64,000 nt of DNA. It comes from Pseudoips prasinana. Lineage: Eukaryota; Arthropoda; Insecta; Lepidoptera; Nolidae. Shown piece after piece: positions 21,700 through 32,363 of this stretch. Below the pieces are notes generated by a model. That model was not told where the DNA came from. It made no database searches and saw only the letters and a program-made list of their open reading frames with translations. Where the stretch lies: NCBI GenBank assembly GCA_951640165.1, contig OX621240.1, forward strand, positions 2,368,713 through 2,432,712, given 5' to 3'. Each line of letters opens with the position of its first letter. The stretch's first letter is position 1. The position numbers and the translations under genes are program-made.

Positions 21700-22850
21700 T
21701 GGTATAGGAAAAATAGAAACTGACAAAGACTGAATAATAGCCAAGCTGACGTGGAAATGGCCAGGACGACTAGCTCATAGAACTGACGGCCGCTGGACAA
21801 TATGGCCTCGTGTGTGGTGAATATGAAGTGGCAAACGTGGAGTGGACCGGCCATCCACAAGGTGTGCCGATGATCACGTGAAAAGCCGCTGGATACGGGT
21901 AGTGTAACTCCAGCAACCAAAAATGAAATGTCTCTCAGACAATGCGCCGTAAATCGTGTGTAATAGACGCAAAGGCCATATATACAACGTGTAACAGAAC
22001 GTGTGAACGTAACTTAAGGGGGTTGTAGGGTATCAGGACAAAGACAAAATTTATTTATTGCTTGTTACAGGTAGGAACATGTGTTGTATCTTATATTAAG
22101 GATCTCTGTAACATACCAATGTGGTGTGCAATATTTTATACATTTTAATTTACATAGCATTATACATCAAAACAATTTAGTTTTTTAAAAATACCAATAT
22201 AATCCATTTACGTTTATCATTTCCTATAAATAATTAAGTCACTAATATAGGTACATCTTTCGTCATATAATTAAATGTCAAGTTTTACTACATCCTATTA
22301 TAAAAATATCACAAATAATAATTAATAAGTATCACAATATAATCATTACTAAAACTAAATTCATTCATTTTTGTCATTTATATAATCATTTTTACATCAT
22401 CACAGGACGGCTACCTTTGGACGAAACTTCAAACAGAAATCATCATTTTTTATTCAACTAGGAATTTATTTTTGTAGCGACTACCTAAATCGAGAAGTAA
22501 GATTACCGATATTACGAACAACACTAGCAAAACTCAGCTGTAAGGGTAATGAACCTTACCGCGACCTCTGTGAAGTACTAGTTAGACTGTGTGGTTCTGT
22601 ACAGTCACATGATTTATTCGTAATATCGATAAAAATACTTGTCGATATATTGAATGGTATATTATTTCACAATCAAGATTAAAATGATGATATGTCGGTA
22701 TGAGATTTTGTGTATAGGTAGGCTTAAGGAGACCGTATATGCCCCTTAAGTTACGTTCACTCTTTCTGTTACACGTTGAATATGTCCAGCCACTTAGAAG
22801 ATATTTAGGAGAGGCCTTTGCCTAGTAGTGAACGAAAATAATTTGTTTTT
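21700..22850 (+). pseudogene. RTE-type ORF2 C-terminal relic, split by an insertion
   Basis: 21730-21900 reads on the plus strand as the common RTE ending (KWKWPGRLAHRTDGRW, then a shifted GKRGVDRPSTR), with stops and frameshifts. The matching end, read as LGEAFA followed by stops, lies at ~22806-22835. The two parts are separated by the inverted-repeat element at 21976-22790, so the relic predates that insertion. Confidence 0.55.
21976..22790. mobile_element. Non-autonomous DNA element with ~38-bp inverted ends
   Basis: The left end CAACGTGTAACAGAACGTGT GAACGTAACTTAAGGGG (~21983-22020) is matched in reverse by CCCCTTAAGTTACGTTCACT...GTTACACGTTG (~22743-22780), with few mismatches. The interior is ~720 bp of AT-rich non-coding sequence. 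Target duplication is not clear (ATAT-rich on both sides). The superfamily is unknown. Confidence 0.6.
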
Positions 22851-23790
22851 TTTTCGTGATCTTCTTCTTTATCCTTTGGGCATTCGTGGTAACTCTGATG
22901 AGAGAGTAGTACAAGCCATCCAGTAGATATCTGACATCGATTATTGACTGTTCTCTAACGACATTAACCGGGATTGTCAGCATAACGTGCCCTCCGAAGC
23001 ACGAAGACGCTCAGAAATTAAACCACTTGAGCGGTCAAGTATATGACTGACGGAGGACCAAGGTGCTTTACCACACCGATCATATATGGGCCGTTGAGTA
23101 TAGCAGGTTATAAGCGCATAGTTTATGATAATTAATTACATTGTAAATTTTCATCCACTGAAGATACCCGGCACATCGAATACTCAGGTGCAGGCACCCA
23201 CGTATAAACTTTAAATACGCTCCGAGGCTTCAAAATTATTTTTGCTTTTATTATTGCTGACTATGTAATTCCGTACTGCTACTGAAAATTATTTATATAA
23301 TATACCAGAAATGATATTCAATTTGAAATCAAATCTGTGAAGTTTGGACACCCTAATATAGTTTTGCCAAGTAGTCAAAATCCTCGGCATAACTTAAGCT
23401 TTAAATCATATCATTTCAATTGGAACAAATTATTCGACACATAAAATTTGCTCTGGAATTTCAATATACAATGAAACACTTTTAAATTTCAATCAAACTT
23501 TATTCAGCACTGATCAGTCGTTGTAATATAACCTTTATTAATATGTAGTAAGACTTAAAATGGCACGTTGGTTAACATTATAAAGCACTGTTTAAGGAGA
23601 TAGTAAGCCGATAGCAGCATCACGTAATGGCATGTCCAGCCATTTAATTTAATTTCTGTCATAAAACTTCAAAAAGCCTTAAAGTTATACAATGTGTAAC
23701 TAAAATAGTTAGTTTCATATAAAATAAGCTTAACCAATCCAGCCAACAGAATAAGTAGGGACCTCATTTAAGTATAATTATTCATTATTA

Positions 23791-23796
<6 letters not shown>
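22851..23796. other. Old repeat relic, then unassigned DNA
   Basis: 22870-23105 contains AACCGGGATTGTCAGCATAACGTGC and CCTCCGAAGCACGAAGACGCTC, a diverged retroelement fragment of a kind usual in moth genomes. 23106-23796 shows no gene. Confidence 0.4.

Positions 23797-23857
<61 letters not shown>
23797..23857. repeat. (TA)n microsatellite
   Basis: About 30 TA units, ending directly at the truncated SINE to the right. Confidence 0.9.
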
Positions 23858-23858
<1 letters not shown>

Positions 23859-23862
<4 letters not shown>

Positions 23863-24052
23863 CATCCTTGCCCCAAACTAAGCAAAACTTGTAGTATGGG
23901 TAACAGGCGACGATATACATATTTATATAGATAGATAAATACTTAAATACATAGAAAACATCCATGACTTAGAAACAAATATTCATGCTCTTCACACAAA
24001 TAATTGCACTTACCGGGATTCGAACCCAGAACCACAACTAGGCTACGGTGAC
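23859..24052 (-). mobile_element. tRNA-derived SINE, family S3
   Basis: The reverse of the S3 body and head (ACATAGAAAACATCCATGAC, GGGATTCGAACCCAGAACCA, CAACTAGGCTACGGTGAC). The 3' end runs into the (TA)n at its left. Confidence 0.75.
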
Positions 24053-24480
24053 TTAATTACTTAACTCTCAATACCTGATCATGATTGCCTGGCCTTGTAT
24101 AATCTTGCCTTATAACCAGTACAAAAATGACCTCAGATCTCAGGACGCAAATTCTACCTTTAGTTTTCGTTTGAGTTGAACCCTATTCGGGTACTGACAT
24201 AAGCCGGGTACACGTGGCAGGATCAGATGCGTTACTCACGAGCCTGGTCTCGTGAATCAACTGCGCAATCAGCCCGGAGACACTGAAGCGACCCTCACGG
24301 GCAGACCGAGCCTTGGGCATGTCGTATTTGCTGACAGCCGATGGCGCGATCCCAAGGCACGCCAGGCCGGGTCACACATGTCCACACAGACCAAGTATTT
24401 GACTCTTGACGCTGCCGCGTTAACGAGACGCGGCTTTTGAAATACACGCAACTCCCCACTAAACCATAGAATAAAACCAA
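24053..24480. other. GC-richer patch of unknown origin
   Basis: 24188-24440 is clearly richer in G and C than its surroundings (CAGCCCGGAGACACTGAAGC, GCCTTGGGCATGTCG, CGCCAGGCCGGGTCACAC). Both strands have 60-90-codon open frames but no motif I recognise. It may be part of an old LINE 5' region. Confidence 0.35.
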
Positions 24481-24598
24481 TAAAACCAGGCCAAGTGCGA
24501 GTTGGACTCGCGCACGAGCAAATATTCACGTTTGTTGTATGGGAGCCCCCTTAAATATTTATTTTATTTTATTTGTTGTTATAGCGGCTATAGAAATA

Positions 24599-26188
24599 CA
24601 CACATCAACAAAGTCTAGGGATACGTTATTTTGAAATCAAACATGGCTTTATTGTTTAAAACCTATTTAGTTTCCTTAAAAAGTTTATTTACAGATTTAA
24701 ACCTTGTCTATTCTTTATTCAAAATTTAAAAATTAAAATGAGAAACAAATGAAAACACGCAAAGCACAGCGCAATCTTGAGTTGTATCTAATTTCAAGAA
24801 GTTGCATTAAAATTTTTTTTGCGTGTTAATTGAAGAAAACCTGATAAATTGTTTTATTTTCTTTTCTCAATTGGTTGTGTAAGCTTTTTAGCGTCATGCC
24901 ACGCCATCATTTGAGTCGAGATGAAATGTTACGGGCAGTTGGCATGTTACAAAACGGTGCTATTCAACGCGTCGTTGCTGAGTCTCTGGGCACAAGCCAA
25001 AATGTGGTATCCAGGCTGTGGTCACGTTATCGCGCTACTGGAGATGTGGCAGAACGGCACACAGGTAGATATCGTGTTACCACTCAGAGACAGGATCGAT
25101 TTCTCCAAATGACCGCCAGAAGACTACCCAATATCACAGCGATGCAACTAGTGCAAAGGCTCCAGGAGGGTCAGCAGCTGCTGGTGAGCGACCAAACCGT
25201 GCGAAGGGCTGCATGAAGTTGGTCTTCATGCTCGCAGACCGCTACGAGTCCCAGCGCTGCGACGTGGCAATCGCGGTAGGCGACTTTTATGGGCTCAAGA
25301 ACATTTGACATGGAGTGATCAACAATGGTCATTGGTGCTGTTCACTGATGAGTCCCGCTATGGATTTCATCCAGATTCGAGACGAACACGCGTTTGGAGA
25401 ACTCCAGGCAGGGTCAGCCGTCTCCGACATCCACAGGAGGTCCACTCTTACCAAGGCGGGACAATTATGGTGTGGGCAGGAATACGAATCGGCGGACGAA
25501 CCCAACTCATTTGGATTCAGGGCAGCATGACTGCCCATAGATACCGTGAGGAGGTAGTAGAACGTGTCATTGTCCCGCTCAGGGCCCTAACGGGGCAAGA
25601 ATTTCAGCTCATGCATGACAATGCACCTTCCCATACAGCGCGGCTGGTGAGGGCCGCCCTTCGAGAACACGATGTTCAGGTATTAGATTGGCCTCCACAG
25701 TCGCCAGACTTAAACCCAATTGAACACGCCTGGGACATGTTACAGCGAAGAGCATTGAGGGATTTTCCGCCCAACTTGACAACAGAAGAACAACTTTTCG
25801 AACATTTAAAAAGAACTTGGGACTGCATACCCCAGCAAGACATTGACACCTTAATTTTAAGTATGGAAAATCGTTGCCGCTGTGTGATTAATGTTAGAGG
25901 AGGAAATACCGATTACTGATTATCAGATTTGGTAAGATTTTTATTAATTTAATTCGATTGAATAATTTTATAAGAATAAAATGTTTTTGTTCACTCAGTA
26001 ATTTTCTATGGCTTAATTAATTTAAGACTTTTATTAATTAGAAAAACAAAATCGCATCGTGTTGTTAATGTTTAAATATCGGCCATGAAATTATCTTTAA
26101 TTCTTCCATTTACAGTCATAACAAAATGTTTATAGTTTTCTAGATAATCAATGAAATGTTCAATATCCCTAGATTGTGTTGATGTGTG
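24599..26188 (+). mobile_element. Tc1-like DNA transposon, nearly complete
   Basis: 1590 bp. Terminal inverted repeats of ~26 bp: CACACATCAACAAAGTCTAG at 24599-24618, matched by the reverse of CTAGATTGTGTTGATGTGTG at 26169-26188, two mismatches over 25 bp. Both ends are flanked by TA (24597-24598 and 26189-26190), the usual target duplication of the Tc1/mariner superfamily. It carries one transposase gene broken by a single frameshift. Confidence 0.93.
24896..25919 (+). pseudogene. Tc1-like DD34E transposase, one frameshift
   Basis: The start ATG at 24896-24898 gives MPRHHLSRDEML, a helix-turn-helix DNA-binding start. The first frame covers a bipartite paired-like domain (QRVVAESLGTSQNVVSRLW) and runs to a TGA at ~25214. 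One extra G in GGG near 25208 shifts the frame; the correct frame resumes immediately and runs to 25919. The catalytic domain is complete: first Asp in FTDESRY, second in MHDNAPSHT, Glu in PDLNPIEHAWD, with exactly 34 residues between the second Asp and the Glu (DD34E). ~340 codons in total, the normal length for Tc1. No other disabling change was seen, so this copy died recently. Confidence 0.92.
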
Positions 26189-26314
26189 TACACCATCTGT
26201 GAAATTAACAACTGTCTCACAATCACGGTTCATGAGATACAGCCTGGTGACAGAGAGCAAGTCTTTGGTAATAGGGTCCCGTTTTACCCTTTGGGTACGC
26301 AACCCTAAAAATTT

Positions 26315-27799
26315 GTAGGTAAACTTCTCTTTAGGATACACTTTTGTAGTATTTAATTAGTTCAAACTTACCAAAAATCTCACCTAATCGCACCCGTCAC
26401 TTAAGCCTTGAAGAAATCCATGTTTTATGTGTCTAGGAACACGTTGTTCGAGAAATAATACCACAACTTGGCCGGGAAAATTATGAAATAAAAAGCAGAG
26501 CGTTTCTGCTTCGATACACTCTTGTAACGATGCAATAAAGATCAATCTAGTCACCACACCATTGATTTTATTTACCAAATACAGTAAAATGTACCGTAAG
26601 GAAGTCCTGACATTTTTGCGATACTGATAGCGAAATAAGTATTTCACTGTAAATATCACAAAAATGTTTGTCTCTATGTCTCGGCCTAAAATAATAAAAC
26701 AGATTACTTTATATATGTGTATGTTATTGTTTTATTACACAGAAATAAAAGAAACTACCGTCTGAGGTACAGGCTCGGCCTAGTTTAGACGTTAGTGTTC
26801 ATTTAGAATAATGTCAAAATATAGAAACATACTCTTGGATTAAGAAGATTGTAAACTTATCACTTACGTCAGTAAAGATTTTATTTATTTATTTATTTAT
26901 AGAGACCTATAACATTTAAAAGGTAAGTATAATATTGTTTAAATGTGTACATATATATTTCTTTTTACTAGAAATCGCACTTATTTGAATTTCGACCATT
27001 AAGATTCTATGGTCAAAGAGTATAGACATATAATAATATTTTGTCAGTTTTGACACTCAGTTTCTCATCTCTTCTCAGACTGTCAATGTGTAAAAAGCAT
27101 GGTAGCGTGTGTAATGTTTTTTTTTCTAATAATACGGTTAGAACTTCTTTATTTCTCAAAGATTACAATAATCACTTTGAGGAGAAACAAATTTACATTA
27201 ATTATAATAACTTAAAAATAAATTACTTTACAATGCGCCCATTAACGGAGTGAGTTGTTGACAAAACATAATAATAAGTAGGGTATGTCCACAAAATTAT
27301 AAAGTTATGTTGTCTTGACGTTGATGCGGATAATATATATGTATAATGCCTTTTATATAAAATTATTAACTTTCTGCAAACGTTCTCCATAAGAACTTAA
27401 ACTGCTCCAAATTTCATACTCATCAAGATTCATGAAAAGCGGTTACAAAGTTATGCTTATTCATATTATGATGATGATATTTGATTATTAACAATGTGTT
27501 TACAATTATAATTATACAGAAGTATATATAGAGTTCAATTAAACAAAATAGAGTAAAATAAGAATAGACAAAAAGAAACTTACAGTTTGGTTTCATAATC
27601 ACTCGCTCATTTCGTCCATGCCGGCATGGCCTATGGTCAGGCGGAAATGTATAAGTAAGTAGCAGTAATAAATTGTTACTTCTTTGTATATAGTTGTATG
27701 GTTGACCGTACCAGAAGTACCTATGTTAATTCTTCGAATAGTTAATTCCAATTAATATTGCAACGCAGTAGCGAAGCTTTTCTACGAAATTAACGTGAA
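26315..27799. other. No supported gene
   Basis: A 91-codon minus-strand open frame at 26384-26659 is unassigned and lacks motifs or splice context, so I do not call it. 26880-26900 has a short (TTTA)n run. 27350-27470 resembles degraded Helitron-type repeat text (CCAAATTTCATACTCATCAAG). Confidence 0.4.
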
Positions 27800-27892
27800 T
27801 TTAATTTCATATTTCCAAATTCAAAATTCAGTTATTCCGTTGAAATTTTACATTTGTGTGGAATCGTAATTTTTTTACCCTACCGTGCAGTG
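27800..27892 (-). repeat. LINE 3' tail, family X
   Basis: TTTTTTACCCTACCGTGCAGTG with the upstream GTGTGGAATCGTAA and TTATTCCGTTGAAATTTTAC matches the minus-strand 3' ends at 43190-43600 and 62229-62494. Only the terminal ~90 bp are present. Confidence 0.65.
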
Positions 27893-28584
27893 AATATATT
27901 TCATGCTTCATTACTCATAAATAGTTAATTTATTCACTTCTCTACTTTCACTCTACAGTTCCCAGAAGAATTTAAAATTTAAATGTGTAGTTAATAGGAA
28001 ATCCATAAAACTGCAGCGTGTGATCGTGGTACAGGTGCGGAACAGTTTTCAATCGTTACTATATATTTAAGCCACTCTTATGAAGCGGAACGTGTCTAAA
28101 TTTGATTTTAACAGTTTTACGAACAGACGTAATCGTCTGACAGCAGTTTGTCTATATATCACTTCTCTAGTTTTAAAAATATATATTTAGAGTACTTAAT
28201 GGTAATATTGTTACATTATTGGTAGTTTCTATCTTTAATTTAATACCAAATTTTAGGTAATATAGTGTTTATAAGTTCTTGCTTTGTAAGAATATTGTAA
28301 GTGTTGTATGGTATGGTACAGGTGGTAAATGCAAATCACACATAACTTGTATTGAACAAATTGAAAGGTTGCATTGTGAAATATCGATAAATAATATTTT
28401 AGTAAATTATATAGTCGCCTACAAAGTGTAGGTGTACCTTATTTGTATGCTGCTGTACCTTATATTTGATACCTACTTTTTCTGTTTATTTTAATCTTTC
28501 TCCTTTTACTGAACGTATGACACCTTTTACCCGTTTTTATTTCATACAACTCTTGTCCATCCCAATGTTGTCTGTAAGAAATCG
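27893..28584. other. No gene seen
   Basis: AT-rich sequence without long frames or recognised repeats. Confidence 0.4.
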
Positions 28585-28695
28585 CAGCTAGCGATAAGAC
28601 CGCCCTTTGTACATTATTATGCTACTATTTATGTTCGATTTTTGTAATCCGTTTGGTGTGCACTAAAGAGTATTGTATTGTACATGAATACATTA
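28585..28695 (+). repeat. LINE 3' tail (GCGATAAGACCGCC type)
   Basis: GCGATAAGACCGCCCTTTGTACATTATT...CACTAAAGAGTATTGTATTG, the end of a LINE 3' UTR with a TATTG-like tail. A second copy is at 35462-35575. Confidence 0.65.
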
Positions 28696-29459
28696 TTTTT
28701 CTGGGTAAAAACTGTCATCGCTGCTGACTCTTAATGTACCAAGTTTGTAGAAGTAAATTCAGTATTGTCATTAGACGTAATAATCGTGGTGTACTGGGTG
28801 CACATGAAGATAATTGTGTAGGATAATTATGGTTGTACTAAATATAAAAATTTTACAAGCACATTTTTTTTGACAATCATCTCATCTCATCTCATGGTTT
28901 GGAAGCGTGCAATGTTCGGACTCACTGCGATATAGAGAGTAGCATACGTTTAGTAAGATAAGTTACACTTATATCTAAGTGATAGGCGTCAATAACTTAG
29001 ATTAATCAAATACATTTTGAGGTATACGACCAAGAAAGCTCTTCACTAGTTAAAAAGGTGAGTCTGTGTATGGTGTGTGGGCCATTCATTTTCCACACGG
29101 CTGAGTTGTCGAGAATGCTTCACATAAACGACTAGCCAACTATCTACGAAAGTATGTAGATGGCTAGCTTGTTACGGCTGGATTGATTATTCTTAGTTAT
29201 AACTGCAGATATTATATTAAGACAAATGCTAACATAAAAACTAGTCTATTCTTATATAATAAAATATAGTCAAATTAAATAAACTTTGGAATAAGTATAT
29301 TACTGATAAATACAGTTCGGTGGACAAATTAACAAACCATCGTTCAGTTCTGAATTAATCAATTACTATCACACATTTGAATTACTTATTTGATCACTAT
29401 AAATTGTATTAAGCTAGATTGTGATTACATTTTGCAATAAGGCCGCCAAGTGGGGAATA
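28696..29459. other. No gene seen; 3' flank of the exon at 29.8 kb
   Basis: Unassigned AT-rich DNA. A short CATCTCATCTCATCTCATGG repeat lies at ~28880. Confidence 0.4.
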
Positions 29460-29465
29460 TTTATT
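29460..29465 (-). promoter_or_regulatory. Possible polyadenylation signal AATAAA
   Basis: TTTATT on the plus strand reads AATAAA on the minus strand, about 320 bp past the stop codon of the exon at 29783-29941. It is the nearest canonical signal I could find. Such hexamers are common in AT-rich DNA, so support is weak. Confidence 0.3.
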
Positions 29466-29782
29466 TTTACATTTTTCTTCATGTCAGTAGACAATATATC
29501 GGTATTTTTTAAATCTGCTGTGTCTAAGGTTGACAATTATTCAGTTAAATTTAAATTCGTTGGTCGTAGAAGCTACCTGCATGGCTACGCTGTAGTAGCT
29601 CGTAGGCTACGACTGCTACAAAAGTTTCTACGCTAGCCTGCTACAAGTCTTGTCATTTTGATTCACATATCACAATATTTCTCATTTTTGGCACTTCTTT
29701 AACACTTAATATATTTCCATAATGCACTAAGTTGAGCTTGCAGTCACTATTAAAATTGGACTTTAAAATGATAGGCACAAGA

Positions 29783-29941
29783 TTAAAATTGGTCAAGGCA
29801 CGGTTTACGTATCGGTGTGTCTTCGCGTGGCTCGGTACAGGAAGTTGGGTCCAAGTTGTTTCGACGGTGATACCACAGAAGGACTAGTACACATATGAGG
29901 CATAGAATTATGAAGAATGCCAACATGAAGAGTAGGTACAG
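29783..29941 (-). CDS. Candidate host terminal exon: transmembrane helix and short cytoplasmic tail
   Basis: Read on the minus strand, a splice acceptor (TTTTTTTATTTCAG, AG at 29943-29942) opens a phase-0 frame of 52 codons ending in TAA at 29785-29783. Residues 1-23 are almost entirely hydrophobic (LYLLFMLAFFII, then CLICVLVLLW), a single membrane-spanning helix. HRR follows as a stop-transfer signal, then a polar tail of about 25 residues (DPTSCTEPREDTPIRKPCLDQF in part). This suggests the C-terminal exon of a type I membrane protein, with the tail inside the cell. I do not recognise the family. No upstream exon was identified in the window, so the intron would be long. The stretch 29560-29645, inside the presumed 3' UTR, has repeated GTAGC/GCTAC motifs that could fold. 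A chance ORF is possible. Confidence 0.55.
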   Translation of the reverse strand: MYLLFMLAFFIILCLICVLVLLWYHRRNNLDPTSCTEPREDTPIRKPCLDQF

Positions 29942-29968
29942 CTGAAATAAAAAAATAACATATAAATT
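29942..29968 (-). promoter_or_regulatory. Splice acceptor of the candidate exon
   Basis: On the minus strand TATATGTTATTTTTTTATTTCAG, a pyrimidine-rich tract followed by CAG directly before the coding phase. It is a good match to insect 3' splice sites. Confidence 0.5.
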
Positions 29969-30097
29969 GTCTGAATATTCAAGCTCAAGATTTGACGAGA
30001 CTCTTTTTTACCGACAAACCATTATCAAATTACACTAACTTGCAGATATTATATAGCCAGTATGTAAAAAAGAGTGTGTGTACTTGTGTACACGCGT

Positions 30098-30430
30098 TAG
30101 AAGTTATACTTCTTTGGCGTATGGAAAAAAAAAACACTAAAATGCAGTAGTGATTAACGATAAATATTAAAATTAATCAAAAAGATTTTATTTAAATAAA
30201 AATACTAGAATATACAACTTGAACATAGTTATCAATTTTCATACCACCTAGAACTAACTTCATGCTGTTAAATTTAGGTGTCGGTGTGCGCGCGCATCGT
30301 AAAAATTCACTCTCATCTAGAACTAACTTCATGCTGTTAAATTTAGGTGTCGCGGTCGGTGTGCGCGCGCATCGTAAAAATTCACTCTCATCATTTTTCT
30401 CCATCGCGCCAAAAGAAGTATAACTTCGAA
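30098..30430. repeat. Interspersed repeat with inverted ends, copy 1, internal tandem duplication
   Basis: The left end GAAGTTATACTTCTTTGGCG is matched in reverse by CGCCAAAAGAAGTATAACTTC at the right. Inside, a unit beginning TAGAACTAACTTCATGCTGT occurs twice (30249-30317 and 30318-30392), the second with a 6-bp insertion. Copy 2 at 57968-58141 has the unit once, so this copy expanded. CGCGCGC near 30288 and 30364 is unusual for this AT-rich region. Confidence 0.65.
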
Positions 30431-30659
30431 AATGGCCGAGTCGAATCTTGTGGCCACAAATCTTCATCAAATCTTGAACATAGAACTTGCCACCCATATA
30501 TTATGTAGATATCAATTCTTTTATCGGTGAAGTCGAGAATGACTTGAATATTGAACTTGGCTCTTCACACTTATGTTTTGATGGATTTATGATTTATTGT
30601 ACTAGAATAAGCATCCGGCTTTGTCCACGTAAGAAAACATCGTTTGGAAGGATTTTTAT

Positions 30660-30720
30660 ATAACTTCTAAATAACTTCTATATATATATATATATTCTTC
30701 TATATATATTATATATATAT

Positions 30721-30808
<88 letters not shown>
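30660..30808. repeat. Long (TA)n microsatellite with interruptions
   Basis: TA repeats broken by TTCT near 30690-30725, then an almost pure run to 30808. Confidence 0.9.
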
Positions 30809-30810
<2 letters not shown>

Positions 30811-30956
30811 ATTTTTTCACCTATTTGAATTCAACGTGGCGGATAAAGTTGGTAAGCACCATTCATTTTTATAATTAGTACTTATATATCTTTACCAATA
30901 TAATCAAATAATATTTTTACTTTAAAATGTATTCCATTTAACAGTATATACATATT

Positions 30957-31186
30957 TGACTATGTTAGAAACATATTTAAATATTTACTGTATTTATACT
31001 GTTCAATTTTATCAGTTTTACAATTAACATAGGCTGAGATGGTCATAAGAATATAGACGTTTCATAGTAAACGTTTACTATTTTATACTACTACTATAAC
31101 CGTCTCAGTCTATGTTAATTGTAAATGTGATAAAATTTTACAGTACAGATACAGTAAATATTTATATTTCTAACATATGAATATAT
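30957..31186. mobile_element. Foldback (MITE-like) element, ~230 bp
   Basis: The left arm (TATGTTAGAAACATATTTAA ... ACAATTAACATAGGCTGAGA) pairs imperfectly over ~90 bp with the right arm (TCTCAGTCTATGTTAATTGT ... ATTTCTAACATA), leaving a ~40-bp loop near 31050-31090. It is non-coding. No superfamily assigned; TA-flanked ends are possible. Confidence 0.65.
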
Positions 31187-32205
31187 GAATTAAAGACCGT
31201 CTTCAGACAATTAAACTCCCAATTTCATTTGACTTGGAAGGAAATTCATTTTTTTTTAATTTATTGAGTTTTGAAAGGTAGTTACTTAAGACGGATGGAT
31301 TTCTGGACGATTATTGCATTAAACGAGCTTAAAATGTTAATTACTCCTTATGTACTAGCTCCTTGCAACTCTCTGGTTGAAATATTATCCTCTGCGTAAT
31401 ATTGGCAAAATTTATCAATAATATATACACATCATCAACATCATTAGTTTAGTTTTTTACTATCATAGAATAATTATCATAAAGTTAATGTAATAAAATA
31501 TTTTATAATACTATGATAATACATGACCGAAACGAATCATATTTGATATGACATAAAATTAACAAATTAATAAAATGGTAATAATTATGTGTCCACTGCT
31601 GGACAAAGGCCTCCCCCAAAAATATGTATAGAAAGGCGTGGACGTCTTTCGGCTGAAGTGATGATGATGATGATGATGAATTATGTGTCAATTATGTAAG
31701 TAAAATCAGTAGTTATTATAGTACAAAATTAATCTGATAAAAAGGTTAAAAATGTGTTTTTTAAACAGCGCCTATTACCAAGTCACACAGAAAATTTAGG
31801 TATTTTAATATATGTCACCAAAACAGTATCAATAACAGTTTATTATACTAAACATACAATTACAAAAGTAAAGTAATATATTTATTAAACAAATACATCA
31901 AGCCACTTCATCTGAACGAAGTTATTCGCCCATCTCACGAAATTGATAAAACACTATTTTCACCACAAACAAAACAAATCTAAAAATAACACTCCAAGTT
32001 GTTTACTTTTAATCTGGCATAACATGACCAAAACAGAACGCTTTCCCTTTTGATATAACATAACACTAAAACTAACATTTCTACTTTCATCGGATAGCAA
32101 CACTTTGTTTACCATTCGTCAAGCGTTATACGACCAAATAGAAAACTATCACTTGTTCCAATATAATAATCATAGAACACTACCCATTTAATTTGCTTGC
32201 GTATA
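31187..32205. other. RTE/SINE tail plus unassigned DNA
   Basis: 31588-31680 is a minus-strand tail (GTGTCCACTGCTGGACAAAG, CTTTCGGCTGAAGTGATGAT, (GAT)n). The remainder shows no gene. Confidence 0.45.
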
Positions 32206-32208
32206 GAA

Positions 32209-32249
32209 TGACGTCACATCGAATCACAACATGGTTGACGCATGCGCAG
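32209..32249. promoter_or_regulatory. CRE palindrome beside an NRF1-like site
   Basis: TGACGTCA at 32209-32216 and ACGCATGCGCAG at 32238-32249, 21 bp apart. Both are known promoter elements (CREB/ATF and NRF1 families). A possible splice donor, TTTTTAGGTAAGCG, follows at ~32316. A promoter is possible, but no transcript can be shown. Confidence 0.3.
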
Positions 32250-32363
32250 TAGAATATTGAAATTCAAACATGGAACAATATATAAATAAAACTGTTATTA
32301 TTAACCAGTGGTTTATTTTTAGGTAAGCGATTTTATTTATATATTTTTTGATGATTTTTTTTT

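Larger units (their letters stand above)
24481..26314 (+). repeat. GGTTCCG repeat, family Q, interrupted by a Tc1-like transposon
   Basis: The left part, AAAACCAGGCCAAGTGCGAG ... GTTGTTATAGCGGCTATAGAAATA, ends at 24598. The right part resumes CACCATCTGTGAAATTAACA ... GGTTCATGAGATACAGCCTGG ... CGTTTTACCCTTTGGGTACGCAACCCTAA at 26191-26312. Joining them across the TA target gives a continuous repeat of the usual form, so the Tc1 element inserted later. Confidence 0.75.

Noticed and set aside
24188..24529. Overlapping open frames on both strands in a GC-rich patch
   Set aside because: Frames open on both strands reflect base composition. No recognised domain.
26384..26659. 91-codon minus-strand frame as an exon
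   Set aside because: No splice sites of quality, no motif, and low-complexity hydrophobic composition.
30192..30497. 101-codon minus-strand frame with a repeated peptide
   Set aside because: The peptide repeat comes from the non-coding tandem duplication in an interspersed repeat.
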